From Cellulomonas hominis (GTDB lineage: Bacteria; Actinomycetota; Actinomycetes; Actinomycetales; Cellulomonadaceae), in contig NZ_JACHDN010000001.1 of the NCBI RefSeq assembly GCF_014201095.1, positions 3,224,001 through 3,288,000 of the forward strand: 64,000 nucleotides of DNA, in the 5' to 3' direction. The notes under the pieces were generated by a model. It worked only from the letters and a program-made list of their open reading frames with translations. It did not search any database and was not told where the DNA came from. Numbering within the stretch: the stretch's first letter is position 1; every line of letters starts with the position of its first letter. Shown here in pieces: positions 19,617 through 27,408 of this stretch. The translations under genes were made by a program, and so were the position numbers.

Positions 19617-20385
19617 CCGTAGCGGCGACGCGGCCGAGCCACTCGGTCACGAGCGCGGCCGCCACGTCCGGCCGCTCGAGGTGCGCGTTGTGGCCGGCGT
19701 CGTCGAGCACGGCGACGGTCGCCCGGGGGTGGTCCGCCAGCAGCCGCAGCGCGTCCCGGTAGCCGACGACGTGGTCGTGCCGGCCGGCCACCAGCAGCGT
19801 GGGGCCGGCGAACGGGGCGTCCGCCTCCGGCGTCCGCGACGGCGCGTAGCGGGCGCGGATCCGCGCGAGGGCCCCCTGGTCGGCCGCACGCAGGCCGGGC
19901 AGCACGTGGTCCCGGAACAGCGCCCACGTCGCGGGGCTCTGCACGACGGCGACCTCGGCGAACGCCTCGGCGTCCTCCGGGTCGAGTGCGGCGAGCAGGG
20001 CCGGGTCGGCGCGGGCCAGGTGCCGCGGCGGCAGGTCGCGCACCTCGCCGACGACCGGGCACAGCAGGCCGACGCCCGCGACCTGGCCCGGGCGGCGGGC
20101 GGCGAGGCAGCGGGCCAGCAGGCCGCCGTACGACGCGCCGAGCACGGCGAACGGCTCCGTCCCGATCTCCGCGTCGACGACCTGCTCGAGCGCGTCGAGG
20201 ACGTCGTCGGTGCTCGCCGCCGGGACGCCCGCGCTGCGCCCCATGCCGGGCAGGTCGGCGTACAGCCGCCGCCAGCCCGCGCGGGCCGCCGCCCCGTCGA
20301 GCGGGGTGAGGATCCGGTGGTCCACCGCGAAGCCGTGGACCATCAGGAGCGTGCGGCCCTCGCCGCGGGCGGTGCGGTGCAGCAC
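19606..20385 (-). CDS. Alpha/beta-fold hydrolase
   Basis: The product is 259 residues with HGFAVD (oxyanion loop), LPGMGRS, the nucleophile elbow GASYGG with Ser85, an Asp in GRHDHVVGY and a final His in DAGHNAHLE. These form the catalytic triad of an esterase or lactonase-like enzyme; no substrate can be assigned. The GTG start at 20385 is supported by AGGAGG upstream on the minus strand and by the start of homology; the open frame continues much further upstream without support. Convergent with DUF2469 and divergent from yraN. Confidence 0.85.
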   Translation of the reverse strand: MLHRTARGEGRTLLMVHGFAVDHRILTPLDGAAARAGWRRLYADLPGMGRSAGVPAASTDDVLDALEQVVDAEIGTEPFAVLGASYGGLLARCLAARRPGQVAGVGLLCPVVGEVRDLPPRHLARADPALLAALDPEDAEAFAEVAVVQSPATWALFRDHVLPGLRAADQGALARIRARYAPSRTPEADAPFAGPTLLVAGRHDHVVGYRDALRLLADHPRATVAVLDDAGHNAHLERPDVAAALVTEWLGRVAATVSG

Positions 20386-20468
20386 GGGTGACCTCCTGGG
20401 TGGGGGCCGCGGGGACCCGCGGCGCTCGGACACTAGTCCCCGGCACCGACACCGCGGATCGGCGTGAT

Positions 20469-20519
20469 CACGGCGCGCCGAGTCCTCCACAGGCGGCGCT
20501 GGCGTGCGTGGTCCCCAGG
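20469..20519 (-). repeat. Dispersed intergenic element, copy A (upstream of yraN)
   Basis: Read on the minus strand from 20519, this stretch begins CCTGGGGACCACGCAC and ends GTGGAGGACTCGGCGC plus a few bases. The same two blocks, with the same spacing, occur on the plus strand at 27020-27070. The inner ten bases differ. Both copies lie between divergent genes. Confidence 0.6.
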
Positions 20520-20583
20520 CGGGACGGGCGGCCGCCCTCCCCGGGCCGTCCGCCGGGCAGCGTCGTGCCCGGAGGTGACGCGG

Positions 20584-20946
20584 ATGCGCACGAACAGGGA
20601 CACGGGCCGGCTCGGCGAGGACATCGCCGTGGCGTGCCTGCGGCAGCAGGGCTTCAGGATCCTCGACCGGAACTGGTACGGCCCCGGCGGCGAGCTCGAC
20701 GTCGTGGCCTACGAGCCCGCCCGGGACGCCGTGGTCGGGGTGGAGGTGAAGACCCGGCGGGGTACCGCGTTCGGCACCCCGGCCGAGGCGGTCACGCCGC
20801 GGAAGGTGCACCGGATGCGCGGGCTCCTCGCGCGGTGGCTCGCGGTGCACGCCGTGCACGCGGACGAGGTGCGCCTCGACCTGCTCGCCGTGGAGCTCCG
20901 CGCCGGGCGGGCGCCGCGCGTCGAGCACCTCGTGGGCATCGGCTGA
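20584..20946 (+). CDS. YraN/UPF0102 nuclease-fold protein
   Basis: The product is 120 residues with the Holliday-junction-resolvase-like restriction-endonuclease fold pattern: LGEDIAVACLRQQGFRILDRNW, then GELDVVA and VEVKTRRG, which supply the Glu-Asp-Glu-x-Lys metal site. The biochemical role is unproven, but the gene is almost always next to comM and dprA, as here, suggesting DNA processing. ATG 20584 has GGAGG upstream. The stop overlaps the comM start (TGATG). Confidence 0.9.
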   Translation: MRTNRDTGRLGEDIAVACLRQQGFRILDRNWYGPGGELDVVAYEPARDAVVGVEVKTRRGTAFGTPAEAVTPRKVHRMRGLLARWLAVHAVHADEVRLDLLAVELRAGRAPRVEHLVGIG

Positions 20947-22478
20947 TGGCGCTCGGACGCACCCAGGCGGTCGGCCTGGTGGGGCTGACCGGGCACGTGG
21001 TGGAGGTCGAGGCGCACCTCGCGTCCGCGCTGCCGGCGTTCGTGCTCGTCGGGCTGCCGGACGCCTCGCTGGCCGAGGCGCGCGACCGGGTCCGCGCGGC
21101 GGTCGGCTCGACCGGGCTCACCTGGCCGAACCGGCGGGTCACCGTGAACCTGTCGCCCGCCGCCCTGCCGAAGTCCGGGCCGGCGTTCGACCTGGCGGTC
21201 GCGGTGGCGGTGCTGGCTGCCGCCGGGCTGCTGGACCCGGCCCGCGCCGCGTCGGCGGTGCACCTCGGCGAGCTCGGGCTGGACGGCCGGCTCCGCCCGG
21301 TGCGCGGGATGCTCCCGGCGGTCGCGGCCGCCGTCGCGGCCGGTCGGTGCGACGTCGTCGTCCCGGCCGCGGACGCGGCGGAGGCCGCACTCGTCCCGGG
21401 CGCGCGCGTCGTCGGGTGCCGGACGCTCGCCGAGGTGGTGCACCGGCACGGCGGCGCGGTGCACGTGCCGGAGGTCGCCGAGGTGCGGGCCGTGCGCCCC
21501 CGCGGCACCGGCCGGCCCGCGGCGGGCGACCTGGCCGACGTCCGCGGCCAGCACGAGGCGCGCCGCGCGGTCGAGGTGGCCGCGGCGGGGGCGCACCACC
21601 TGCTGCTCGTCGGACCACCCGGGGCGGGCAAGACGATGCTCGCCTCCCGCCTGCCGGGGCTGCTCCCGGACCTCAGCGAGCCGGAGGCGGTGGAGGTCAC
21701 GGCGGTGCACTCCGTGGCCGGCACCTTCGACCCGTCCGGGGGCCTGCTCCGGCGGCCCCCGTTCGAGGACCCGCACCACACCGCCACGCCGGCGAGCATC
21801 GTCGGCGGGGGCTCGGGGACCCCGCGGCCCGGGGCGGCCTCCCGGGCGCACCGCGGCGTGCTGTTCATGGACGAGGCCCCCGAGTTCCCGGCGGCCGTGC
21901 TCCAGACCCTGCGGCAGCCGCTCGAGCACGGCGAGCTCGTCATCCACCGCACCGGCGGCGCCGCGCGGTACCCGGCGCGGTTCCAGCTCGTGCTCGCGGC
22001 GAACCCGTGCCCGTGCGGGCGCGCCGTCGGGTCGGGGCTCGCGTGCACCTGCACGTCCCTGGAGCGGCGGCGGTACTTCGGGCGCCTGTCCGGGCCGTTG
22101 CTCGACCGGGTGGACGTCCAGGTCGAGGTGCCGCCGGTGGGCCGCGCCGCCCTCGCCGAGCAGGGCGAGGCATCGGCCGCGGTCGCCGCGCGGGTCGCCG
22201 CCGCCCGCGCCGCCCAGCGCGAGCGGTGGGCGGGCTCCCCGTGGCGGGTGAACGCGGAGGTGCCCGGACGGGTGCTGCGCGAGCGGCTGCGGCCGGACCG
22301 GCGGCTGCTCGTCGCGGTGGACCGCGCCGTGGACGAGGGGCGGCTCACGCTGCGCGGGGCGGACCGGGTGCTGCGGCTGGCGTGGACCGTGGCGGACACG
22401 CACGGGCGATCGGCGCCGAGCCGGGACGACGTCGGCACGGCGATGTCCCTGCGCACCCGAGGGCAGGCGGGCGCGTGA
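20946..22478 (+). CDS. comM: YifB/ComM family AAA+ ATPase (Mg-chelatase-like)
   Basis: ComM is a hexameric helicase that drives branch migration during integration of taken-up DNA. The 510-residue product has the N-terminal Lon-protease-like domain of ChlI (about 20-170), the Walker A motif GPPGAGKT at about 223-230, LFMDEAPEF (Walker B), a Cys-rich piece NPCPCGRAVGSGLACTC, and the C-terminal helical domain. Its start overlaps the yraN stop by one base and its stop overlaps dprA (GTGA), so the three genes form one operon. Confidence 0.93.
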   Translation: MALGRTQAVGLVGLTGHVVEVEAHLASALPAFVLVGLPDASLAEARDRVRAAVGSTGLTWPNRRVTVNLSPAALPKSGPAFDLAVAVAVLAAAGLLDPARAASAVHLGELGLDGRLRPVRGMLPAVAAAVAAGRCDVVVPAADAAEAALVPGARVVGCRTLAEVVHRHGGAVHVPEVAEVRAVRPRGTGRPAAGDLADVRGQHEARRAVEVAAAGAHHLLLVGPPGAGKTMLASRLPGLLPDLSEPEAVEVTAVHSVAGTFDPSGGLLRRPPFEDPHHTATPASIVGGGSGTPRPGAASRAHRGVLFMDEAPEFPAAVLQTLRQPLEHGELVIHRTGGAARYPARFQLVLAANPCPCGRAVGSGLACTCTSLERRRYFGRLSGPLLDRVDVQVEVPPVGRAALAEQGEASAAVAARVAAARAAQRERWAGSPWRVNAEVPGRVLRERLRPDRRLLVAVDRAVDEGRLTLRGADRVLRLAWTVADTHGRSAPSRDDVGTAMSLRTRGQAGA

Positions 22479-24136
22479 CGAGGGGCGGGAGCGGCCGTGC
22501 TGCGGGGCCGGGCGAGCCGCTCGGGGGGCGTGGCCGCGGGGACGGGCGTGACCCGGGCGACGGGCGTGACCCGGGTGACCGGCGTCGCCCGGGCGACGGG
22601 AGCGACCCGCGCGACGATCCCGAGGTGCTGTCCCGCGTCGCGTGGAGCCTCGTCGCCGAACCGGGCGACGCGACCGCCGGGGCGGTCGTCGCGGCGCTGG
22701 GTGCGCCCGCCGCGCTGGCGTGGGCGGCGTGGGCGGTCGGCGTCGGCACGGACGCCGCGCTGCACCGGCTGCGCCACCTGCTGCGCGACGAGGACGGGGG
22801 AGCGGGCCGCCCCGTCGCGACCCCGCCGGGCGCGTGGGCGCGGGTGCTCGCGCGGGCGCTGCCCCGCTGGGCGCCGCGGCTCGCGGACCTGGAGCCGCGC
22901 CGGGCGCTCGACGCGCTCGCGGCCGTCGGCGGCGCCGTGCTCGTCCCCGGTCGGCCCGGGTGGCCGGAGCGGCTCGGCGACCTCGGACCGCTCGCACCGC
23001 CGGTCCTGTGGGTGCGCGGGGACCGCGCGACCGACGCGCTGCTGCGGCGCTCGGTCGCGGTCGTGGGCGCCCGTGCCGCCACGCCGTACGGCGAGCACGT
23101 GGCGCGCGACCTCGCCGCGGGGCTGGCCGCCCGCGGGGTGACGGTCGTGTCCGGTGGCGCGTTCGGCATCGACGTCGCCGCGCACCGCGGCGCGGTGGTC
23201 GTCGGCGGTCCGACGGTCGCCCTGCTCGCCGGGGGAGTCGACAGACCCTCGCCTGCGGGGAACCTGGACCTGCTCGAGCGGCTCGCCGCGTCCGGCGGGG
23301 CGCTCGTCGCGGAGAGCCCGCCCGGCACGCCGCCGACCCGCGCGCGGTTCCTCCAGCGCAACCGGCTGATCGCCGCGGTCACCGGCGCCACGGTGGTCGT
23401 CGAGGCGGCGTGGCGCTCCGGGGCGCTCAGCACGGCGGCGCGGGCGGGGGACCTGCTGCGGCCGGTCGGGGCGGTGCCGGGGCCGGTGACCTCCATGGCG
23501 TCGGCGGGGTGCCACCGGCTGCTGCGCGACGGGGCGGCGGTCTGCGTGACGGGGGTGGACGACGTGCTCGAGCTGCTCGGAGGGGAGCGGGGGCGGGAGG
23601 ACGGAGGCGACGACGACGCCGGCGTGCTCGACCTCGCGGGTGTCGCCGGCAGCCCCGGCGGTTCGGCCGCCCGTGGCGGCAGTTCGGACCGTGCCGCCCG
23701 CGGGCGCTCAGCCGACCCCGCCGAGCCCACCGGAGGCGCCGACGGGGCGGATCGCGCCGACGGCTCCAGTCCGACCGATCGCGCCGACCCGGCCGATCGC
23801 GCCGACGTCGTCGATCCGACCGGCCGTGCCGACCCGGCCGACCGCGCTGATCCGACCGCCCGCGCCGACCCGGCTCAGGGCGCCCGCCCCGCCGACGACG
23901 TCGATCCGACCGACCGCGCCGACAGCCCCGCCTCGCGGGTCCTCGACGCGTTGCCGGTCCGGCGGTCGCTCGACGTCACCGGGCTCGCCCGGTGCTCGGG
24001 GCTCGCGGAGGACGAGGTGCTGGCAGCCCTGGGCCTGCTCGAGCTCACCGGACGCGCCGAACGGTCCGAGGGGGGCTGGCGCCGGAGCCGTCCCCGGCCG
24101 ACGCAGGGCGCACGTGCACGGCGCGCACGCGGGTGA
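22475..24136 (+). CDS. dprA: DNA-processing protein DprA
   Basis: DprA binds incoming single-stranded DNA and loads RecA. The 553-residue product is longer than usual (about 300-400). It has a SAM-like N-terminal region (about 50-150), the Rossmann fold with VVGARAATPYG (about 196-206) and GGAFGIDVAAHRGA, and a C-terminal winged helix (SLDVTGLARCSGLAEDEV). Two low-complexity segments account for the extra length: Asp/Gly/Pro/Arg repeats at residues 23-46 and an Asp-Arg-Ala-Asp-Pro-rich linker of about 60 residues before the winged helix. The GTG start overlaps the comM stop; the true start could be after the first repeat. Confidence 0.9.
   Translation: MTRGGSGRAAGPGEPLGGRGRGDGRDPGDGRDPGDRRRPGDGSDPRDDPEVLSRVAWSLVAEPGDATAGAVVAALGAPAALAWAAWAVGVGTDAALHRLRHLLRDEDGGAGRPVATPPGAWARVLARALPRWAPRLADLEPRRALDALAAVGGAVLVPGRPGWPERLGDLGPLAPPVLWVRGDRATDALLRRSVAVVGARAATPYGEHVARDLAAGLAARGVTVVSGGAFGIDVAAHRGAVVVGGPTVALLAGGVDRPSPAGNLDLLERLAASGGALVAESPPGTPPTRARFLQRNRLIAAVTGATVVVEAAWRSGALSTAARAGDLLRPVGAVPGPVTSMASAGCHRLLRDGAAVCVTGVDDVLELLGGERGREDGGDDDAGVLDLAGVAGSPGGSAARGGSSDRAARGRSADPAEPTGGADGADRADGSSPTDRADPADRADVVDPTGRADPADRADPTARADPAQGARPADDVDPTDRADSPASRVLDALPVRRSLDVTGLARCSGLAEDEVLAALGLLELTGRAERSEGGWRRSRPRPTQGARARRARG
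22541..22612 (+). repeat. Four tandem 18-bp units in the 5' end of dprA
   Basis: Units start at 22541, 22559, 22577 and 22595. The first two are nearly identical (GACGGGCGTGACCCGGGC and one change); the last two diverge. They are in frame and encode DGRDPG, DGRDPG, DRRRPG and DGSDPR. Confidence 0.75.
23752..23932 (+). repeat. Degenerate DRADP-coding repeats in the dprA linker
   Basis: About ten imperfect copies of a 15-base unit like GATCGCGCCGACCCG encode Asp-Arg-Ala-Asp-Pro and relatives. They sit between the Rossmann domain and the winged helix and probably form a flexible, charged tether. Confidence 0.65.
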
Positions 24137-24203
24137 CCCCCCGAAGGCGCGCCTTGGCACAGCTGCGCCGTCCCCGCATCCCGGGGGAAAGCGTTTCACA
24201 CCT

Positions 24204-24241
24204 CCGGGTGGCCCTCGCGGGTGAGCGCGAGGGCCACCCGG
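24204..24241 (+). terminator. Terminator hairpin between dprA and xerC
   Basis: A 16-bp perfect stem (24204-24219 with 24226-24241) and a six-base loop lie about 70 bases after dprA. No T-run follows. The remaining bases to 24329 are comparatively AT-rich and may hold the xerC promoter, though I see no convincing -10/-35 pair. Confidence 0.7.
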
Positions 24242-24329
24242 TGGACACGCGAACGCCCGGACAGCCCCCGAACGGAGCGAAATCCGTACTCCGAAATCGG
24301 ACATTTGACCGTGATTCGTACAGGGGTGG

Positions 24330-25319
24330 GTGAATCGCACCACAGACCGCTTGTCGCCCGGAGGTGTGACGGGCGACCGTAGTCCCGTGCACACGGGGGC
24401 TGAGACGCGGACGGCACGGGGGACACACCCCGCGACCGCCGATTTCGCCGTGCACCTCCGGGCCCAGCGCGGCCTGTCCGAGCACACCGTCCGGGCCTAC
24501 CTGGGCGACCTCGCGGACCTCGAGGGCTACGCCCGCCGGCACGGCGTCGCGGACCTCGCCGAGGTCGACATCGCGGTGCTCCGCGGGTGGCTCGCGGCGA
24601 TGGCCACGACGCACCGCAGCCGCGCGACGCTCGCGCGCCGGGGCGCCGCCGCGCGCACGTTCTTCGCCTGGGCGGCGCGCACGGGACGCGTCGCCGAGGA
24701 CCCGGCGCTCCGCCTCGCGAGCGCCCGCCCCGCCTCGCACCTGCCGACCGTCCTGGACCAGGGCGCCGCGGCCACGCTGCTCGACACGGCGCGCGTCCGC
24801 GCCGACGACGGCGACCCGGTGCACCTGCGCGACTGGGCGGCCCTCGAGCTGCTGTACGCGACGGGCGTGCGGGTCGCCGAGCTCTGCGGCGCCGACGTGG
24901 ACGACCTGGACCTCGGGGCGCGCACGCTGCGGGTCACCGGCAAGGGCGACCGGCAGCGCGTCGTGCCCGTGGGTGAGCTCGCGGTCGACGCCGTCGAGGC
25001 GTGGCTGACCCGTGGCCGGCCCGCCCTCGCGGTGCCGGGCTCCGGTCCGGCGCTGCTGCTCGGCCGCCGCGGCGGCCGCGTCGACCAGCGACGGCTGCGC
25101 CAGGCCGTGCACGAGGTCGCCCGGCTCGCCGGGGTCGACGACGTCGCTCCGCACGCGCTGCGCCACTCGGTCGCGACGCACCTGCTGGAGGGCGGCTCCG
25201 ACCTCCGCAGCGTGCAGGAGGTGCTCGGCCACGCGAGCCTCGCGACCACCCAGCGCTACACCCACGTGACCGCGGACCGCCTCCGCGCGTCCTACGAGCA
25301 GGCGCACCCCCGCGCATGA
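24330..25319 (+). CDS. xerC: Tyrosine recombinase XerC
   Basis: XerC with XerD resolves chromosome dimers at dif. The 329-residue product has an N-terminal SAM-like core-binding domain ([24 protein letters not shown]) and the catalytic domain. The catalytic residues are all visible: Arg181 in TGVRVAEL, His275 and Arg278 in HALRHS, His301 in LGHAS, and the nucleophile Tyr310 in TQRYTHV. Family length is about 300, so the first about 20 residues may be spurious; GTG 24387 is an alternative start. The stop overlaps the sigma-factor region (ATGA at 25316). Confidence 0.93.
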   Translation: MNRTTDRLSPGGVTGDRSPVHTGAETRTARGTHPATADFAVHLRAQRGLSEHTVRAYLGDLADLEGYARRHGVADLAEVDIAVLRGWLAAMATTHRSRATLARRGAAARTFFAWAARTGRVAEDPALRLASARPASHLPTVLDQGAAATLLDTARVRADDGDPVHLRDWAALELLYATGVRVAELCGADVDDLDLGARTLRVTGKGDRQRVVPVGELAVDAVEAWLTRGRPALAVPGSGPALLLGRRGGRVDQRRLRQAVHEVARLAGVDDVAPHALRHSVATHLLEGGSDLRSVQEVLGHASLATTQRYTHVTADRLRASYEQAHPRA

Positions 25320-25339
25320 CGTCCGAGATGGAGAGCCCC

Positions 25340-26353
25340 ATGTCAGTCCCGGCTGAGGACACGGTCCCGGTGGCGGCCACGCGCGCGCCGCGGGCTCCGC
25401 TCGGTGTCATCCCGCGGCAGCAGACGGCCGACCCGGAGCTCGTCGACGTCCTGGACCCGGCGGGTGCGCTCCCGCACCCCGGGTTCGCGGGCGCGGCGGC
25501 GGACCTCGACGACGCCGACCTGGACGGCGTGGTCGTCTCCCTGTCCGCGGTCGAGGACGCCGACCTCGCCGAGGTCGTGGCGCTCCCGGTCGACCCGGTC
25601 GCCCTGGACTGGCAGCTGTTCAAGGCCGGCGGCGACCGCCTGGTCCGCGAGCGGCTGATCCTGCACTACGCCCCGCTCGTCACCGCGGTGGCCGGCCGGG
25701 TCGGCATGCGGCTGCCCGCGATGGTCGAGCAGGCGGACCTCGTGTCCTACGGCATGTTCGGCCTGATCGACGCGATCGAGAAGTACGAGCCGGGCCGCTC
25801 GGTGAAGTTCGAGACCTACGCGAGCGCGCGCATCCGCGGGGCGATCATCGACGAGCTCCGGGCCATGGACTGGATCCCGCGCTCCGTGCGGACCAAGGCC
25901 CGGGCGGTGGACCGCGCGTACGCGGAGCTGGAGAGCGAGCTGCACCGCGTGCCGACCGAGAGCGAGGTCGCCGCCCGCCTGCAGATGGACATCCGCGAGC
26001 TCCGCGCGCTGTTCACGCAGCTGTCGACGGTGAACGTGGCCGCCCTGGACGAGCTGCTGGGCGCGGGGGAGGACCGCGGCGACCGCCTGTCCCTGCTCGA
26101 CACCCTCGGCGACGACCGCACCCCCGACCCGGAGAACTCGTTCGAGGCGCAGGAGACCAAGTTCCTGCTGGCCCGGGCGATCGACCAGCTCGGCGAGCGC
26201 GAGAAGCTCGTCCTGGTCCTCTACTACTACGAGGGCATGACCCTCGCGGAGATCGGGCGGGTGCTCGGGGTCACGGAGTCCCGGATCTCGCAGATGCACA
26301 CCGCGGCGATGCTCCGGCTGCGGGCGCGCCTCACGGAGGCCGACCGCGGCTGA
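25340..26353 (+). CDS. RNA polymerase sigma factor, FliA/WhiG family
   Basis: The product is a 337-residue group 3 sigma factor. After a long acidic N-terminal region (about 1-95) come region 2 ([39 protein letters not shown]), region 3 ([19 protein letters not shown]) and region 4 ([20 protein letters not shown]). In relatives this family directs flagellar (FliA) or sporulation (WhiG) genes; its place between xerC and rpsB matches whiG in Streptomyces. ATG 25340 has GGAGAG just upstream; ATG 25316, which overlaps the xerC stop, and ATG 25328 are also in frame. Confidence 0.9.
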   Translation: MSVPAEDTVPVAATRAPRAPLGVIPRQQTADPELVDVLDPAGALPHPGFAGAAADLDDADLDGVVVSLSAVEDADLAEVVALPVDPVALDWQLFKAGGDRLVRERLILHYAPLVTAVAGRVGMRLPAMVEQADLVSYGMFGLIDAIEKYEPGRSVKFETYASARIRGAIIDELRAMDWIPRSVRTKARAVDRAYAELESELHRVPTESEVAARLQMDIRELRALFTQLSTVNVAALDELLGAGEDRGDRLSLLDTLGDDRTPDPENSFEAQETKFLLARAIDQLGEREKLVLVLYYYEGMTLAEIGRVLGVTESRISQMHTAAMLRLRARLTEADRG

Positions 26354-26968
26354 CGCCGCGGCCCACCCCGCCGCGGGCCCCACGACGGGCCCCTCCGGCG
26401 GCGCCCCCGCGAGCAGCACCACCGGCCCGCCCCGGAGCAGCAGCGCCGGGTCCAGGTAGGTCGTGCCGTCCCGCACCCCCCAGTGCAGGCACGTCCCCGG
26501 CGCGCAGTGCCCGGGGTCGGCCGTGACGGTGCCGACGGCGTCCCCGGCGGCCACCCGGGTGCCCACGGGCACCGCGGCGGCGACGGGCTCGACCGAGCTG
26601 CGCAGCCCGTCGTCGTGCAGGACGGTGAGCACGGGCCGGTCCACCACCACGCCCGCGAACGTGACCGTCCCGGCCCGCGGCGCCCGCACCGGGGTCCCGG
26701 CGGTGGCCTCCAGGTCGACCCCGCGGTGACCGGCGGCCCACGGCTGCGGCGGCCCGTCGAACGGCTGCCGCACCACGACCGGCTCGACGGGCGGCGACCA
26801 GGCGGCGGAGGCGTCGGGGGCCGACGGCACCGCCACGCCCCCGGTGAGCGACGCCAGAACGAGCACCGCGGAGGCGAGTGCGCAGGCCAGCGTCGCCGGC
26901 AGGGCGGGCGACGACCGGCCGGCGCGGCCATGGAGCGGCGGGAGCGGGGGGAGGAGCGGCAGGGGCAC
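26354..26968 (-). CDS. M23 family metallopeptidase, no in-frame stop at the expected end
   Basis: The N-terminus has a signal-peptide-like hydrophobic stretch (about residues 24-50). A LytM/M23 domain follows, with the zinc motif [10 protein letters not shown] (HxxxD) and TCLHWGVR near the end; the first His of the usual HxH is Cys, which I believe is common in this actinobacterial group. It probably cuts cell-wall peptide crosslinks or acts as a regulator of such enzymes. The domain ends near [13 protein letters not shown], about 26440. No stop follows in frame; the frame stays open antisense through the whole sigma gene to a stop at 25343-25345. The end given is only where the sigma gene's coding strand begins. 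Confidence 0.7.
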
Positions 26969-27019
26969 GCCCCGACGCTGCCCCGCGTCCCCCGCCGGTC
27001 ACCACCGCCCCCGTGCGAT

Positions 27020-27070
27020 CCTGGGGACCACGCACCCCCGCATCCCCTGTGGAGGACTCGGCGCCCCGTG
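27020..27070 (+). repeat. Dispersed intergenic element, copy B (upstream of the M23 gene)
   Basis: This copy has the same outer blocks as 20519-20469: CCTGGGGACCACGCAC at its start and GTGGAGGACTCGGCGC near its end. It starts 52 bases upstream of the M23 start codon, reading away from that gene and toward rpsB. It is part of a 440-base gene-free stretch (26969-27408) that also holds the rpsB promoter and leader. Confidence 0.6.
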
Positions 27071-27142
27071 ACGGCGCGGCGCGGTGGCGCGGCTCACCCC
27101 GCGCGGGCCCGCGGACGGTCCCGGGCGCTGGTGCCGGTCCGG

Positions 27143-27148
27143 TAGACT
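27143..27148 (+). promoter_or_regulatory. Candidate -10 box of rpsB
   Basis: TAGACT in GTCCGGTAGACTCC fits the actinobacterial -10 consensus (TANNNT). It lies 261 bases before the rpsB start, implying a leader of about 250 bases. No strong -35 hexamer is visible. Confidence 0.5.
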
Positions 27149-27242
27149 CCTTCCTGCGACCGGTGCGTGCCGGTCGACATCGCGCGTCATCACCGAGGCC
27201 GCAGCCGCTCCGTCCCGACGGAACCGGCGGCGCGTCCGAGGG

Positions 27243-27362
27243 CCGACGCCGGCAGCGGTCCGGGTTCGTCCCGGCGTCGGCGTGGGCGTGGCGCCAGGGA
27301 CGCCGCCCGACCGGGGGGCGTCGACAACCGGACGAGCGGGCCGGCCGTGACGGCAGGCCCGC
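27243..27362 (+). promoter_or_regulatory. Structured rpsB leader (three stem-loops)
   Basis: Three inverted repeats follow one another: CCGACGCCGG (27243-27252) with 27271-27280; GACGCC (27299-27304) with 27317-27322; and GCGGGCC (27336-27342) with 27356-27362, the last with an inner GCCG/CGGC stem. They lie between the presumed start of transcription and the rpsB ribosome binding site, so S2 may regulate its own mRNA here. Confidence 0.4.
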
Positions 27363-27408
27363 GATCACTGTGCGCGCCCCCGACGTGGGCGCGTCGGAAG
27401 GACCTGTC

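Noticed and set aside
20481..20492. DnaA box in the dispersed element (TCCTCCACA)
   Set aside because: It differs from TTATCCACA and from the GC-rich TTGTCCACA at key positions, and there is no cluster of such sites, so no origin is claimed.
20388..20945. Open frame leading into comM that would make a much longer fusion protein
   Set aside because: The extension lies in the yraN gene in another frame; ATG 20946 overlapping the yraN stop fits the ComM family start.
25001..25339. Longer sigma-factor start inside xerC
   Set aside because: The extension is xerC sequence in another frame and Arg/Pro low complexity; ATG 25340 has a ribosome binding site.
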